A DNA stretch of 64,000 bases from the NCBI GenBank assembly GCA_913053875.1, contig CAJXGN010000013.1, positions 17,168-81,167 on the forward strand, written 5' to 3'. The position numbers and the translations under genes are program-made. The DNA is from an uncultured Agromyces sp. GTDB lineage: Bacteria; Actinomycetota; Actinomycetes; Actinomycetales; Microbacteriaceae. Below, piece by piece: positions 50,138 through 59,589 of the stretch (positions are counted from its first letter, which is position 1; the number at the start of each line of letters is the position of its first letter). The notes under the pieces were generated by a model, which saw only the letters and a program-made list of their open reading frames with translations, did no database searches and was not told the DNA's origin.

Positions 50138-51199
50138 TCAGGCGGATGCCGCGGGGCCGGTCGAGCCGCGCACCACGAGCGTGGTCGCGAGCAGGTCGTC
50201 GGGCAGGTCGTGGCCGTTCGCGCCGACCATCGCGAGCAGCTGGCCGACCGCGCGTTCACCCGCGAGCACGAGCTGCGCCCGCACGGTCGTGAGCGCCGGC
50301 ACGATCAGCTCGCTGCCGAAGATGTCGTCGAAGCCCGCGACCGACAGCTCGCCGGGCACGTCGACGCCGTGCGCCGCGGCCTCCTGCATGACGCCGATCG
50401 CCATGAGGTCGTTGTAGGCGATCGCCGCGGTCGCGTGCGAGGCGCGCAGGCGCCGGTACGCCGCCCGGCCGCCGTCGATCGTGGGCGGGTTGGGGCCGAT
50501 CTCGACGATCGCGATGCCGCGCGCCTCGGCCGCGTCGAGCAGGGCCGCCCAGCGGCGCTCGCTCATCCACGAGGCGGTCGGGCCGGCGAGGAACGCGACC
50601 GTGCGGTGGCCGTGCTCGTCGAGGTGGGCGACCAGGTCGCCCACGCCCGTGTCGACGTCGGGCAGCACGCTCGGCACGCCGTCGACCGCACGGTTGATGA
50701 GCACGACCGGCTTGTGCGCGGCGAGGCGCGAGATGCGGTCGGAGGCGAGTCGGGTCGTCGCCAGCACGATGCCGTCGACGCCGGGCAGGATGCGCTCGAT
50801 CGCGGTGGCCTCGGCCTCGCCCGACTCCTGCGACTCGGCGATGACGAGGGTGAAGCCCGCCTGGCTCGCGGCCTGCTCGGCACCGCGGACCACGCCGAAC
50901 ACCATCGGGTTCGTGATGTCGGCGACGACGAGGCCGAGCGTGTTGGTGCGGCCGGTCGGCAGCGCCCTCGCCATGGGGTTCATGCGGAAGTCGAGCTCGG
51001 CCGCGGCGGCGCGGATGCGCGCCTCGGTCTTCGCGCTCACGCGCCCGGGCTTGCCGAGCGCGCGCGACACCGTCGACGGGTTCACCCCAGCGAGGTCGGC
51101 CACGTCGTAGATCGTGGCCGGGCCGCCGGAGCGGGTGCGGCGGGGGGCGGCGTCGCCCTGGGGGGCATCCGCTCGGCCCTGCTCACCGGTGCCGCTCAT
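50138..51199 (-). CDS. LacI-family repressor of the uronate operon
   Basis: The 353-residue regulator has an HTH near residues 29-75 (TIYDVADLAGVNPSTVSRALGKPGRVSAKTEARI) and the hinge helix RMNPMARAL, then a periplasmic-binding-like sensor domain (GLVVADITNPMVFGVVRGAEQ, AIAYNDLMAIGVMQ, VAGFDDIFGSELI). A disordered 28-residue extension precedes the HTH. It is the last gene of the uronate operon and overlaps gntK by 4 nt. The palindrome before uxaC is its probable operator. The effector is probably fructuronate or glucuronate (inference). Confidence 0.9.
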   Translation of the reverse strand: MSGTGEQGRADAPQGDAAPRRTRSGGPATIYDVADLAGVNPSTVSRALGKPGRVSAKTEARIRAAAAELDFRMNPMARALPTGRTNTLGLVVADITNPMVFGVVRGAEQAASQAGFTLVIAESQESGEAEATAIERILPGVDGIVLATTRLASDRISRLAAHKPVVLINRAVDGVPSVLPDVDTGVGDLVAHLDEHGHRTVAFLAGPTASWMSERRWAALLDAAEARGIAIVEIGPNPPTIDGGRAAYRRLRASHATAAIAYNDLMAIGVMQEAAAHGVDVPGELSVAGFDDIFGSELIVPALTTVRAQLVLAGERAVGQLLAMVGANGHDLPDDLLATTLVVRGSTGPAASA

Positions 51200-51717
51200 C
51201 GCGCCTCCCGGAGTGCGGCGAGCGCGTCGGTGGCGAGCGCGTCGACCGGGTCGGCGACGTCGAGCGCCACCCCCGGTTCGTCGTCGCCGAGCGGCTCGAG
51301 CGTGGCCAGCTGCGAGGCAAGCAGCGCCGGCGGCATGAAGTGCCCGGTGCGCGCGCCCGCCCGCTCGGCGAGGAGCTCGGGCGTGCCGTGCAGGAAGACG
51401 AAGCGCGTCGCCGGGGCCGCACGGCGGATGCGGTCGCGGTAGGCGCGCTTCAGCGCCGAGCACGCGACCACGATGCCGGCGTCGGCGTGCCGCGCGAGGG
51501 TCGCGCCGACCTCGTCGAGCCACGGGGCGCGGTCGTCGTCGTCGAGCGGCTCGCCGGCCGCCATCTTCGCGACGTTCGCCGCCGGGTGCAGGTCATCGCC
51601 GTCGATGAACTCGGCGCCGGCGCGCTCGGCGATCGCGCGCCCGACCGACGACTTCCCGACCGCCGAGACGCCCATCACGACGGTCGGCGGCAGGGTGGTG
51701 TCGGCGCGCGTGCTCAT
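51196..51717 (-). CDS. gntK: Gluconokinase
   Basis: The 173-residue enzyme phosphorylates gluconate with ATP. The P-loop is GVSAVGKSS; DGDDLHPAANVAKMAAGEPLDDDDRAPWLDEV and CSALKRAYRDRIR are the family motifs, and FLHGTPELLAERAGARTGHFMPPALLASQ completes it. ATG at 51717 avoids overlap with the dehydratase gene; an ATG four codons upstream (51729) overlaps it by 11 nt. It could process gluconate-like by-products, but it does not replace KDG kinase. Confidence 0.93.
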   Translation of the reverse strand: MSTRADTTLPPTVVMGVSAVGKSSVGRAIAERAGAEFIDGDDLHPAANVAKMAAGEPLDDDDRAPWLDEVGATLARHADAGIVVACSALKRAYRDRIRRAAPATRFVFLHGTPELLAERAGARTGHFMPPALLASQLATLEPLGDDEPGVALDVADPVDALATDALAALREAR

Positions 51718-51718
51718 C

Positions 51719-52957
51719 TCACCAATCATGCACCGTGCCGTCGGCGAGGCGGTTGTACGGCAGGTAGGCCTGCTCGTACGGGTACTTCCCCGCCTCGTCG
51801 ACGTCGAGGGTCACGCCGAGGCCGGGCTCGTCGCCCGGGTGCAGCATGCCGTCCTGCCAGGTGAACGACTGGCGGAACACCTGGTCGGTCCTCGCCCCGT
51901 GCTGCATGTACTCCTGGATGCCGAAGTTGTGGATCGCGAGGCCCAGGTGCATGGCCGCGGCCATGCCGACCGGGGAGATGTCGGTCGGGCCGTGCATGCC
52001 CGACTTGATCTGGAACATCGCCGCGTAGTCGAGGGTCTTCTTCAGCGGCGAGATGCCGCCCATGTGCGTGACCGCGCCGCGCACGTAGTCGATGAGCTGC
52101 TCGCGGATGAGGTCCTTGAAGTCCCACGCCGTGTTGAAGATCTCGCCGATCGCGAGCGGCGTCGTGGTGTGCTGGCGCACCAGGCGCAGCGCCTCCTGGT
52201 TCTCGGCCGGCGTGCAGTCCTCGAGCCAGAACAGGTCGTAGGGCTCGAGCGCCTTGCCGAGCTTCGCGGCCTGGATCGGCGTCATGCGGTGGTGCCCGTC
52301 GTGCAGCAGCGGCAGCTCGGGGCCGAACTCGTTGCGCACGGCCTCGAACACGCCGGGCAGGTGGCGGAGGTAGGCCCGGGTGTCCCAGTCCTCCTCGACC
52401 GGCTTCGCGCCGCGGCGCGCGGGCTCGTGGTCGTAGCGGGCCTCGCCGCCGCCGGTGTCGGCCGCCTGCGACGCGATGCCGTAGATGGCCTTCAGGCCTG
52501 GCACGCCGGTCTGCACGCGGATCGCCCGGTAGCCCTGCTCCTGGTGCGCGCGGATCGAGTCGAACAGCTCGGGCAGCGACTTGCCGGAGGCGTGGCCGTA
52601 CGCCATCAGCCCGGAACGGCTCGCGCCGCCGAGCAGCTGGTACACCGGCATCCCGGCGGCCTTGCCCTTGATGTCCCAGAGGGCCATGTCGACCGCGGCG
52701 ATGGCCGCCATGGTGACCGGGCCGCGCCGCCAGTAGGCGCTGCGGTACAGGAACTGCCAGGTGTCCTCGATGCGCTGCGGGTCTCGGCCGATCAGCAGCG
52801 GCACCACGTGCTCGGTGAGGTACGCGACCACGGCCAGCTCGCGCCCGTTCAGGGTCGCGTCGCCGAGCCCGACGAGCCCGTCGTCGGTCGTGAGCCGCAG
52901 GGTGACGAAGTTGCGGTCGGGGCTCGTGACGACGACCTCGGCCTTGTCGATGATCAT
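51719..52957 (-). CDS. D-mannonate dehydratase, enolase superfamily (ManD/RspA type)
   Basis: The 412-residue enzyme would dehydrate D-mannonate to 2-keto-3-deoxygluconate. It shows the mandelate-racemase fold: [27 protein letters not shown] loop, [16 protein letters not shown] (metal Asp and His), [15 protein letters not shown] (metal Glu), AIGEIFNT (metal Glu), [10 protein letters not shown] and [19 protein letters not shown]. This pattern fits ManD rather than the unrelated UxuA family. AGGAAC precedes the ATG at 52957. D-gluconate dehydration is a known side activity in the family. Confidence 0.9.
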   Translation of the reverse strand: MIIDKAEVVVTSPDRNFVTLRLTTDDGLVGLGDATLNGRELAVVAYLTEHVVPLLIGRDPQRIEDTWQFLYRSAYWRRGPVTMAAIAAVDMALWDIKGKAAGMPVYQLLGGASRSGLMAYGHASGKSLPELFDSIRAHQEQGYRAIRVQTGVPGLKAIYGIASQAADTGGGEARYDHEPARRGAKPVEEDWDTRAYLRHLPGVFEAVRNEFGPELPLLHDGHHRMTPIQAAKLGKALEPYDLFWLEDCTPAENQEALRLVRQHTTTPLAIGEIFNTAWDFKDLIREQLIDYVRGAVTHMGGISPLKKTLDYAAMFQIKSGMHGPTDISPVGMAAAMHLGLAIHNFGIQEYMQHGARTDQVFRQSFTWQDGMLHPGDEPGLGVTLDVDEAGKYPYEQAYLPYNRLADGTVHDW

Positions 52958-53015
52958 GCTGGTGTTCCTCCGTGGGGGCGGGCGGGGCGCGCGGCCCCGC
53001 CCGCGGGGTGGGTGG

Positions 53016-54536
53016 CTACTTGCGGCGGCGACCGAAGCGGGTCGGGCGGGCCCGGCCGGTGCGGAGCGCCGCTGTGCTGAGCGACACGTCGCTCGCGGGC
53101 TTCGTGAGGCCGTCGGGGTGCTCCTCCGCCGAGATGTCGACGATGCCGCCGTGGCCGGCGACCTCCGCCTCCTCGTCGCGGTGGGCCGTGATCTCCTCGA
53201 CGATCTGCGCGTGGAACCTGTCGGTGAGCGGGTAGAACACCATGATCGCGCCGGCGAGGAAGACGAGCACGGCGGGGATGAGGGCGGCACCCGTGCGGAT
53301 GCCCCACTCGGCGGCCGTGCCCACGACCTGCTCGCCGACCGCGTAGCCGCCGAAGCCGATCGCGTACGCGGCGAGCGCGCCGCCGACGGCCTGGCCGGCC
53401 TTGCGCGTGAACGAGAACACCGCGTACGTGATGCCCTCGGTGCGCACGCCGGTCTTCCACTCGCCGTACTCGACCGTGTCGGCCTCGAGCGCCCAGATGA
53501 GCATGGAGACGAACATGATGCCGGGCAGGCCGATCATGCTGCCGCCGAGGGCGACCCACTCGTTCGGCGCGAAGAACGTGATCAGCTGGCCGAGCGAGCC
53601 GACCACCGCGCCGGCGATGTACGCCGTGCGCTTGCCGAAGCGGCGCACGACCATCGGCACGAACGGCGCGATCACGAAGATCAGGGCGAGCTGCGCGAGC
53701 GAGAGCACGGGCACCAGGTAGAGCGCGTCGAACACGTCTCGCATGAGGTAGATCTGCGCCGTGGTCGACGAGATCATGCCCGACAGCAGCAGCAGCGAGC
53801 TGATGCACAGCATGAGCAGCGGCCGGTTGCCCTTGAGGGTGGCGAACGACTGCTTCATCGTGACCTTCGGCACCGCGCGGTAGACGCGCTCCTTGGTCGT
53901 GAAGAAGGTGAAGAGGTAGAGCGCCATGCCGACGAAGAGGGCCGTCACGGTCACGATCGTGAAGATGCGCTGCAGGTCGTTCTCGGGCGAGAGCAGCGGC
54001 GAGACCACGATGCCGAGCAGCGCACCGACGACCGCGGCGCCCATGGTGCGGAACGTGGCCAGGCGCGCACGCTCGGCCGGCACCTGGGTCATCGCCGCGG
54101 CGAGCGAGCCGTAGGGGATGTTGACCAGCGTGTACGCGATGCCGAGCAGGCCGTAGGTGAGGTAGGCGTACAGCAGCATGCCGGTCTCGCCGATCTGCGG
54201 CACGTGGAAGGTCGCGATCGACAGCAGCAGCAGCGGCAGCGAGCCGAACAGGATGTACGGGCGGAACTTGCCCCAGCGCTTCGTGTACGTCTTGTCGACG
54301 ATGCGCCCCGCGATGATGTCGGTGAAGGCGTCGAAGATGCGCAGCACCAGGAAGAGCGTGCCGACCGCGGCGGCCGAGAGCCCCGCGACATCCGTGTAGT
54401 AGACGAGCAGGAACATCGACGCGAGCGTGAACGACAGGTTGTTCGCCATGTCGCCCGCGCCGTAGCCGACGTAGGAGATCTTCGGGAGCTTCGGGAGCGC
54501 CGACGTCGACGTCGTCTCCCGGTCGGTGGTGGTCAT
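53016..54536 (-). CDS. GPH-family sugar/glucuronide:cation symporter
   Basis: The 506-residue membrane protein has twelve predicted spans. GPH motifs are visible: [22 protein letters not shown] at the start, [37 protein letters not shown] (loop 2-3) and the long LGNRP-like segment [12 protein letters not shown]. The C-terminal tail of about 70 residues is hydrophilic. It follows uidA and fits the glucuronide carrier role of UidB. A strong hairpin at 54613-54649 lies between it and uidA. Confidence 0.9.
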   Translation of the reverse strand: MTTTDRETTSTSALPKLPKISYVGYGAGDMANNLSFTLASMFLLVYYTDVAGLSAAAVGTLFLVLRIFDAFTDIIAGRIVDKTYTKRWGKFRPYILFGSLPLLLLSIATFHVPQIGETGMLLYAYLTYGLLGIAYTLVNIPYGSLAAAMTQVPAERARLATFRTMGAAVVGALLGIVVSPLLSPENDLQRIFTIVTVTALFVGMALYLFTFFTTKERVYRAVPKVTMKQSFATLKGNRPLLMLCISSLLLLSGMISSTTAQIYLMRDVFDALYLVPVLSLAQLALIFVIAPFVPMVVRRFGKRTAYIAGAVVGSLGQLITFFAPNEWVALGGSMIGLPGIMFVSMLIWALEADTVEYGEWKTGVRTEGITYAVFSFTRKAGQAVGGALAAYAIGFGGYAVGEQVVGTAAEWGIRTGAALIPAVLVFLAGAIMVFYPLTDRFHAQIVEEITAHRDEEAEVAGHGGIVDISAEEHPDGLTKPASDVSLSTAALRTGRARPTRFGRRRK

Positions 54537-54612
54537 GCAGTCGGCTCCTTTGCCGTCGGTGGATCCTACGGGGTGGTGGTGGGAATGGTGTGGTGGGTGG
54601 GCAGGTGCGGGG

Positions 54613-54649
54613 CGGATGCCCCGGGGCGACGCGCGCCCCGGGGCATCCG
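54613..54649 (-). terminator. 16-bp hairpin between uidA and the transporter gene
   Basis: A perfect 16-bp stem (54613-54628 with 54634-54649) starting CGGATGCCCC closes a 5-nt loop 4 nt beyond the uidA stop. It is inside the operon, so it may attenuate the transporter or protect the upstream mRNA. Confidence 0.7.
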
Positions 54650-54653
54650 GGTG

Positions 54654-56444
54654 TCAGGCGGTTCGGCCGTCGCGCAGCGCGGTCCAGCGCTTCCGGAGCG
54701 CGTGCGCCGCGGCCTTCGGCTTGCGGTCGCGGGTGAACGCGCCCTTCTTGTTGCCGTCGACGCGGAAGATGCCGACCGAGGTCTGGAAGTCGGCGAAGTT
54801 CCAGACCTGCTCGCCGACCATCGCGTCGACGCGGTCGAACACGCGGTGGTACATGTCGAGCAGGTTCGCCTGGAACTCCTCCGTCCACGGCTGGTCCCAC
54901 ACCGAGTGGAAGCCGGGGATGGTGTCGGCGCCGTACTCGGTCATGATCATGGGCTTGCCGTACATCTGCTCCCAGCCGCGCAGCTCGGCCTCGAGGTGCA
55001 CCTCGGCCGTGGCCAGGTCGCCGGTGTCGACGTACCAGCCGTAGTAGCGGTTGATGCAGATGACGTCGGCGAACTTCGAGACGCGGCACACGTTCGGCGG
55101 CGCCATCATGACGTTCACGAACGTGACGGGGCGGGTCGGGTCGAGCTCGCGGGTCAGCGCGAACAGCGGCTCGAAGTAGTCGTCGGTGCCCTCGGCCATG
55201 GTGTCGGGCTCGTTCGCGATCGACCACATGACCACCGAGGGGTGGTTCTTGTCGCGCGCGATGAGCTCGCGGATCTCGCGACGGTGCGCCTCGGCCATCT
55301 TCGGGCCGAAGCCCTCCTCGCCGCCGCCACCGCCCATGGCGGACATGAGATCGGCGATGCCGCCCGAGATACGGCTGTTGAGGCCGACGGCCGACGTCTC
55401 GTCGATCACGACGATGCCGTGGCGGTCGGCGTAGTCCATGACCTCCTCGGCGTACGGGTAGTGCGAGGTGCGGAACGAGTTCGCGCCGATCCAGTCGATC
55501 AGCTCGAAGTCGTGCACCAGGAACGCGTTGTCGTGGCCCTTGCCCTTGACCGCGATGTCCTCGTGCTTGCCGAAGCCGGTGAAGTAGAACGGCTCGCCGT
55601 TGATGAGGAACTGGTTGCCCCGCACCTCGACGGTGCGCACGCCGACGTGCAGGTCGTACGCGTCGAGCACGGTCCCGCCGTCGACGAGCTCGACCGTCAG
55701 GTCGTAGAGGTACGCGGCGCCCGGCTGCCAGAGCCGCACGTCGGCGACCTCGAGCGTCGCCTCGGCGCCCGTGCCGGTCGCGACGACCGCGCCCTGCTCG
55801 TCGCGCAGGGTGAGCCGCACCTCGGCCTCGCCGGACGTCTCGACGCCGGTGCGCACCAGGCCGGTCGTGCCCTCGACGTCGGTCACGACGGTGACGTCGG
55901 TCACGCGCGTCGCGGGGGCGCTGTACAGCCACACCGAGCGGTGGAGCCCGGAGTAGTTGTAGAAGTCGTGCATGTAGCCCTGCTGCTTGCGGCCGTCGGG
56001 CAGGTCCTTCACGAGCCCCGGCGGGACGGTGTCGGGGGTGAGCACGTTGTTGACGCCGACCGTGAGGCGGAACTCGGCGCCCGCCGTGACGTGGTCGGTG
56101 ATGTCGGCCTCGAACGGCAGGTAGCCGCCCTCGTGGCGCACGACCTCGACGTCGTCGACGTAGACGACGCCCTCGTGTGTCGCGGCGTCGAGGCGCACGA
56201 CGATGCGCTCGCCGGCCCAGCCGCGCGGCACGCGCACGGTGCGCTGGTACCAGACCCAGCCGACGTGGTCGCGGATCTTCGCGTCGGTGAACAGGTCGTT
56301 GTAGCTCGAGGGCACGGGCGCCTCGAGCGTGGTGTCGAGCGTCGACGCCCACGGGTCGGTGAGGTCGCCGGTGTCGACGGCGAACCGCCAGAGGCCGTCG
56401 AGGTTGACGAGCTCGCGGGTGGCGGTGGTCTTCGGCTTGAGCAT
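54654..56444 (-). CDS. uidA: Beta-glucuronidase (GH2)
   Basis: The 596-residue enzyme removes glucuronic acid from glucuronides and is close in length to E. coli UidA (603). It has the jelly-roll sugar-binding domain (about 12-180), immunoglobulin-like domain, and TIM barrel. The acid/base Glu412 lies in SIANEPDTM and the nucleophile Glu503 in MTEYGAD, nearly the same numbering as E. coli. NRYYGWYVDTGDL and NFADFQTSVGIFRVDGNKKG are conserved glucuronidase motifs that separate it from beta-galactosidases. No signal peptide is present, so it acts in the cytoplasm. Confidence 0.95.
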   Translation of the reverse strand: MLKPKTTATRELVNLDGLWRFAVDTGDLTDPWASTLDTTLEAPVPSSYNDLFTDAKIRDHVGWVWYQRTVRVPRGWAGERIVVRLDAATHEGVVYVDDVEVVRHEGGYLPFEADITDHVTAGAEFRLTVGVNNVLTPDTVPPGLVKDLPDGRKQQGYMHDFYNYSGLHRSVWLYSAPATRVTDVTVVTDVEGTTGLVRTGVETSGEAEVRLTLRDEQGAVVATGTGAEATLEVADVRLWQPGAAYLYDLTVELVDGGTVLDAYDLHVGVRTVEVRGNQFLINGEPFYFTGFGKHEDIAVKGKGHDNAFLVHDFELIDWIGANSFRTSHYPYAEEVMDYADRHGIVVIDETSAVGLNSRISGGIADLMSAMGGGGGEEGFGPKMAEAHRREIRELIARDKNHPSVVMWSIANEPDTMAEGTDDYFEPLFALTRELDPTRPVTFVNVMMAPPNVCRVSKFADVICINRYYGWYVDTGDLATAEVHLEAELRGWEQMYGKPMIMTEYGADTIPGFHSVWDQPWTEEFQANLLDMYHRVFDRVDAMVGEQVWNFADFQTSVGIFRVDGNKKGAFTRDRKPKAAAHALRKRWTALRDGRTA

Positions 56445-56474
56445 GGTGCCCTCTCTGCGCTGCGGTGCGCGGTT

Positions 56475-56535
56475 CTCGGTTCGGTGGTCGGTGGGTTCGG
56501 GTGGTCGGTGGTTCAGGTGGCCGGTGGTTCAGGTG
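56475..56535. repeat. Degenerate 16-bp tandem repeat across the uxuB stop
   Basis: Units of about 16 bp built on GGTGGTCGGTGGTTCAG repeat three to four times and run over the uxuB stop codon, giving several in-frame-like TGA copies on the minus strand. It looks like a slippage-prone minisatellite. Confidence 0.6.
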
Positions 56536-57925
56536 ACGGATCCACGGGGTCGGCCGGTCGCACGGCGACGACGTGCGCGCGCACGACGTCGGCGGCTGCC
56601 GGGTCGGCCGCGAGTCGTGGCGAGAGCACGTCGAGCAGGCGGCCGACCGGGTCTGCGGCGGCCAGCGCGCGGTCGATCGCGTCGTCCTGCGCGTCGGTGG
56701 CGCGGTGACCCGCCTGCACGGCCGCGATCCACGCGGCGACGGCCTCGAGGCTCGCGTCCGGCGCGCGGCCCGCGTCGAGCGTGCGCTCGGCGACCGCGAC
56801 CGCGCGGTAGCGGGTCTTCGTCGCGGCGTCCTGCGCGATCTGCTCGAGGCGGTGCACGATGCGCGGGTTGGCGAAGCGCTCGATCAGGGCGCCGCGGTAG
56901 TCGGCGTGCTCGATGCCCGCGGGCAGCAGTGCGACCGCCTCGCCCCAGTAGCGTTCGACGAGATCGCGGCAGGCCGGGTCGGCGATGGCCTCGGCGACGG
57001 TCTCGTGGCCGCGCAGCGGCCCGAGGCTCGCGAGGATCGAGTGCGCGCCGTTCAGCAGCCAGAGCTTGCGCTGCTCCCACGGCTCGATGTCCTCGACGAA
57101 CCGCGCCCCCGCGGACTCCCAGTCGGGGCGTCCGGCGGGGAACTCGCCCTCCAGGGTCCAGTCGGCGAAGGGCTCGGCGACGACCGGGCAGGCGTCGCCG
57201 CGGGTCTCGAGCGCCCAGGCGGCATCCGCCTCGGAGAGCCTCGGCGTGATGCGGTCGACCGACGTGCTGACGACGGACACCTCTGCGGCGATCCAGGCGG
57301 CGAGCGCGTCGTCGACCATGCCGGCCGCGGCGATGAGGCCGGTGCGGAGCCAGCGCCCGTTGTCGGGCACGTTGTCGCACGGCACGATCGCGATCGGGCC
57401 GGCGCCGGCGCGGCGGCGGGCCTCCAGCCCGAGGAGGAGGCGGCCGAGGGCGGAGTTCGCCGCGACCTCCCCGAGCGGGTCGTGCTGCGCGAGCGCGTCG
57501 CGCAGGTGTTCGATATCGGCGGCGAGCACCGCGTCGGCCACGTCGGGCAGCCCGTCGGGCAGCAGCCGGTAGCCGGCCTCGGTGATCGTGAGGGTCACCA
57601 TCGCGACGCTCGGGTCGGCGAGCAGGTCGGTGAAGCGCGCGAGGTCGTCGCCGCGGTGCGCCTCGACGATGCTGCCGACGACCTCGGTCTCGTCGCCGTC
57701 GGCGCCGCGGCGCGTCAGCGTGTAGAGGTGGTCCTGCGCGGCGAGCGCGACGGCGGCCGCCGGGGAGCGGCCGGTGAATGCGGCGATGCCCCACTCCGAG
57801 GCATCCGTCGCCCGGGCCGTGAACCACGCCTGGTGCGCGCGGTGGAAGGCCCCGAGGCCGAGGTGCACGATGCGCACGGGCGGCGTGGGCACGCCGGCCG
57901 TCTCGCGCGAGAGTCTGACGGTCAC
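56513..57925 (-). CDS. uxuB: Fructuronate reductase / mannitol dehydrogenase family
   Basis: The 470-residue NAD-dependent polyol dehydrogenase would reduce fructuronate to mannonate. It shows IVHLGLGAFHRAHQAW at the start, SVVSTSVDRITPRL, and the catalytic Lys region EQRKLWLLNGAHSILASLG with conserved Asn and His. The GTG at 57925 overlaps the uxaC stop by 4 nt. Tagaturonate reductase is the alternative, but the presence of a mannonate dehydratase favours UxuB. Its C-terminus ends in the tandem repeat. Confidence 0.91.
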   Translation of the reverse strand: MTVRLSRETAGVPTPPVRIVHLGLGAFHRAHQAWFTARATDASEWGIAAFTGRSPAAAVALAAQDHLYTLTRRGADGDETEVVGSIVEAHRGDDLARFTDLLADPSVAMVTLTITEAGYRLLPDGLPDVADAVLAADIEHLRDALAQHDPLGEVAANSALGRLLLGLEARRRAGAGPIAIVPCDNVPDNGRWLRTGLIAAAGMVDDALAAWIAAEVSVVSTSVDRITPRLSEADAAWALETRGDACPVVAEPFADWTLEGEFPAGRPDWESAGARFVEDIEPWEQRKLWLLNGAHSILASLGPLRGHETVAEAIADPACRDLVERYWGEAVALLPAGIEHADYRGALIERFANPRIVHRLEQIAQDAATKTRYRAVAVAERTLDAGRAPDASLEAVAAWIAAVQAGHRATDAQDDAIDRALAAADPVGRLLDVLSPRLAADPAAADVVRAHVVAVRPADPVDPSPEPPAT

Positions 57926-59325
57926 AGCTTGAACACCTCCCGCGGGATGACGTCGACCAGGTCGTGCGCGATGCGCGTCGCGGTCGGCAGGCTCACGCGG
58001 CCCTCGCGCACGAGGCGGGCGAGGAACGCGGCGTCGAGGCGGCGCGCGGTGTCGTGGCGGGCGGGGATCGACAGGAACGCGCGGGTGTCGTCGATGAAGC
58101 CGCTCGAGCGGTAGAAGCCGGCGGTCTCGGTCACGGCCGAGCGGAACCGCAGGATCGCGTCGGGCGCATCGAGGAACCACCACGGGGCGCCGATGTACAG
58201 GCTCGGGTAGAAGCCCGCGAGCGGGGCCACCTCGCGCGAGTAGACCGTCTCGTCGACCGCGAAGAGCACGACGTGCAGCCCCGGCTCCATGCCGTAGCGC
58301 TCGAGCAGCGGGCGGAGGTTCTCGGTGTACTCGGTGCGCACCGGGATGTCGTGGCCGCGGTCGGCGCCGAACCGGCGGAACGTCTCGGTGTGGTGGTTGC
58401 GGCGCACGCCCGGGTGGATCGTCATGACGAGGCCGTCGTCGACGCTCATGCGTGCCATCTGCAGCAGCATGTGGCCGCGGAACGTGCGCGCCTCGGCGGC
58501 GGTGAGCGTGCCGGCGAGGGCGCGGGTATAGAGGCGGTCGGCGTCGTCGGGGGCGATGTCGGCCGTGAACGGCTCGAGCACGCCGTGGTCGGCGGAGACC
58601 GCGCCGTGCGCGACGAAGTGGGCACGACGGGCCTCGAGCGCGGCCAGGTAGCCGGCGAAGTCGGTCGCGGTGCCGGTCGCGGCATGGAGGCGGGCGATGC
58701 GGTCGGCGAAGCCCGGCGCCTCGGGGTCGAGGTACGCGTCGGGGCGGAACGTCGGGAGCACGCGACCGGTGAACGTCGGGTCGGCGGCGAGTGCCGCGTG
58801 GGCGGCGAGGTCGTCGAGCGGGTCGTCGGTCGTCGCGAGCACCTCGATGCGGAAGCGGTCGAACAGCACTCGGGGCCGGAAGTCGGGGTCGGCGAGCGTG
58901 GAGGCGATGCGGTCGTAGAGGCGGTCGGCGTTCTCGGGCGCGAGCTCCTCGGTGATGCCGAACAGGGTCTGGAACTCGTGCGCGAGCCAGTAGCCCGAGG
59001 CGGTGCCGGCGAAGCGGTGCCAGTTCGCGGCGAGCAGGCGCCAGACGTCGCGGGGGTCGGCGGAGCTGTTCGGGTCGAGGCCGAGCTCGGCGAACGAGGC
59101 GCCGGATGCGACCAGGAGGCGCGTCACGTAGTGGTCGTGCGCGACGAAGAGCTCGGTCGGGTCGGCGAACGGCTGGTCGTCGGCGAGCATGCGCGGGTCG
59201 ACGTGGCCGTGCGGCGAGAGGATCGGCGCGTCCGCGACCGCGGCGTAGAGCTCGCGAGCGATCTCACGGGTGCGCGGATCGGCCGGCAGCAGGCGGTCGC
59301 CGTCGAGGCCTGTCGTCATCGTCAT
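57922..59325 (-). CDS. uxaC: Glucuronate isomerase
   Basis: The 467-residue enzyme converts glucuronate to fructuronate. It shows the metal-binding SPHGHVDPRMLADD near the start, LLAANWHRFAGTASGYWLAHEF, EVLATTDDPLDDL, MTIHPGVRRNHH and LYIGAPWWFLDAPDAILRFR, all UxaC motifs. The length is normal. It is the first gene of the operon, and its promoter carries the LacI-type palindrome. The start is ATG at 59325, two codons before a second Met. Confidence 0.95.
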   Translation of the reverse strand: MTMTTGLDGDRLLPADPRTREIARELYAAVADAPILSPHGHVDPRMLADDQPFADPTELFVAHDHYVTRLLVASGASFAELGLDPNSSADPRDVWRLLAANWHRFAGTASGYWLAHEFQTLFGITEELAPENADRLYDRIASTLADPDFRPRVLFDRFRIEVLATTDDPLDDLAAHAALAADPTFTGRVLPTFRPDAYLDPEAPGFADRIARLHAATGTATDFAGYLAALEARRAHFVAHGAVSADHGVLEPFTADIAPDDADRLYTRALAGTLTAAEARTFRGHMLLQMARMSVDDGLVMTIHPGVRRNHHTETFRRFGADRGHDIPVRTEYTENLRPLLERYGMEPGLHVVLFAVDETVYSREVAPLAGFYPSLYIGAPWWFLDAPDAILRFRSAVTETAGFYRSSGFIDDTRAFLSIPARHDTARRLDAAFLARLVREGRVSLPTATRIAHDLVDVIPREVFKL

Positions 59326-59332
59326 GTCCACG

Positions 59333-59369
59333 AGTGTGACACGGATCGCGAGTTTCTGCAACCGGTTGC
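59333..59369 (-). promoter_or_regulatory. uxaC promoter with LacI-type operator
   Basis: On the minus strand a perfect 12-bp palindrome GCAACCGGTTGC (59358-59369) has the central CG and TTGC arms of LacI-family operators. It overlaps a -35-like TTGCAG (59356-59361); CACACT (59333-59338) at 17-nt spacing is a possible -10. A repressor here would block polymerase binding directly. Confidence 0.75.
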
Positions 59370-59467
59370 CACACCAGCGGCGCGCTATTCCGTGGCATCC
59401 GTTCATTCGTGGCGCCTTGCATGCGCAATCGGCTGCCATCCGCGGGTCCCACCAGCGTTCGGCGATG

Positions 59468-59524
59468 ACCGAGTACGCAGAGTGCGGAAACTCCCACGGA
59501 GTTCCCGCAGTTTGCGTACTCGGT
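59468..59524. repeat. Long 27-nt-arm inverted repeat before the aldo/keto reductase end
   Basis: The arms at 59468-59494 and 59498-59524 match in 24 of 27 positions around a 3-nt loop. Downstream of the aldo/keto reductase gene it may act as a terminator, but the long arms resemble a mobile or REP-like element. Confidence 0.75.
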
Positions 59525-59589
59525 GGGCGGGGTCGGGCGGGCAGCGCGGGCGGATGCCGCGTGGCGGCGCGCGGGACGGGCGGGGCGAC

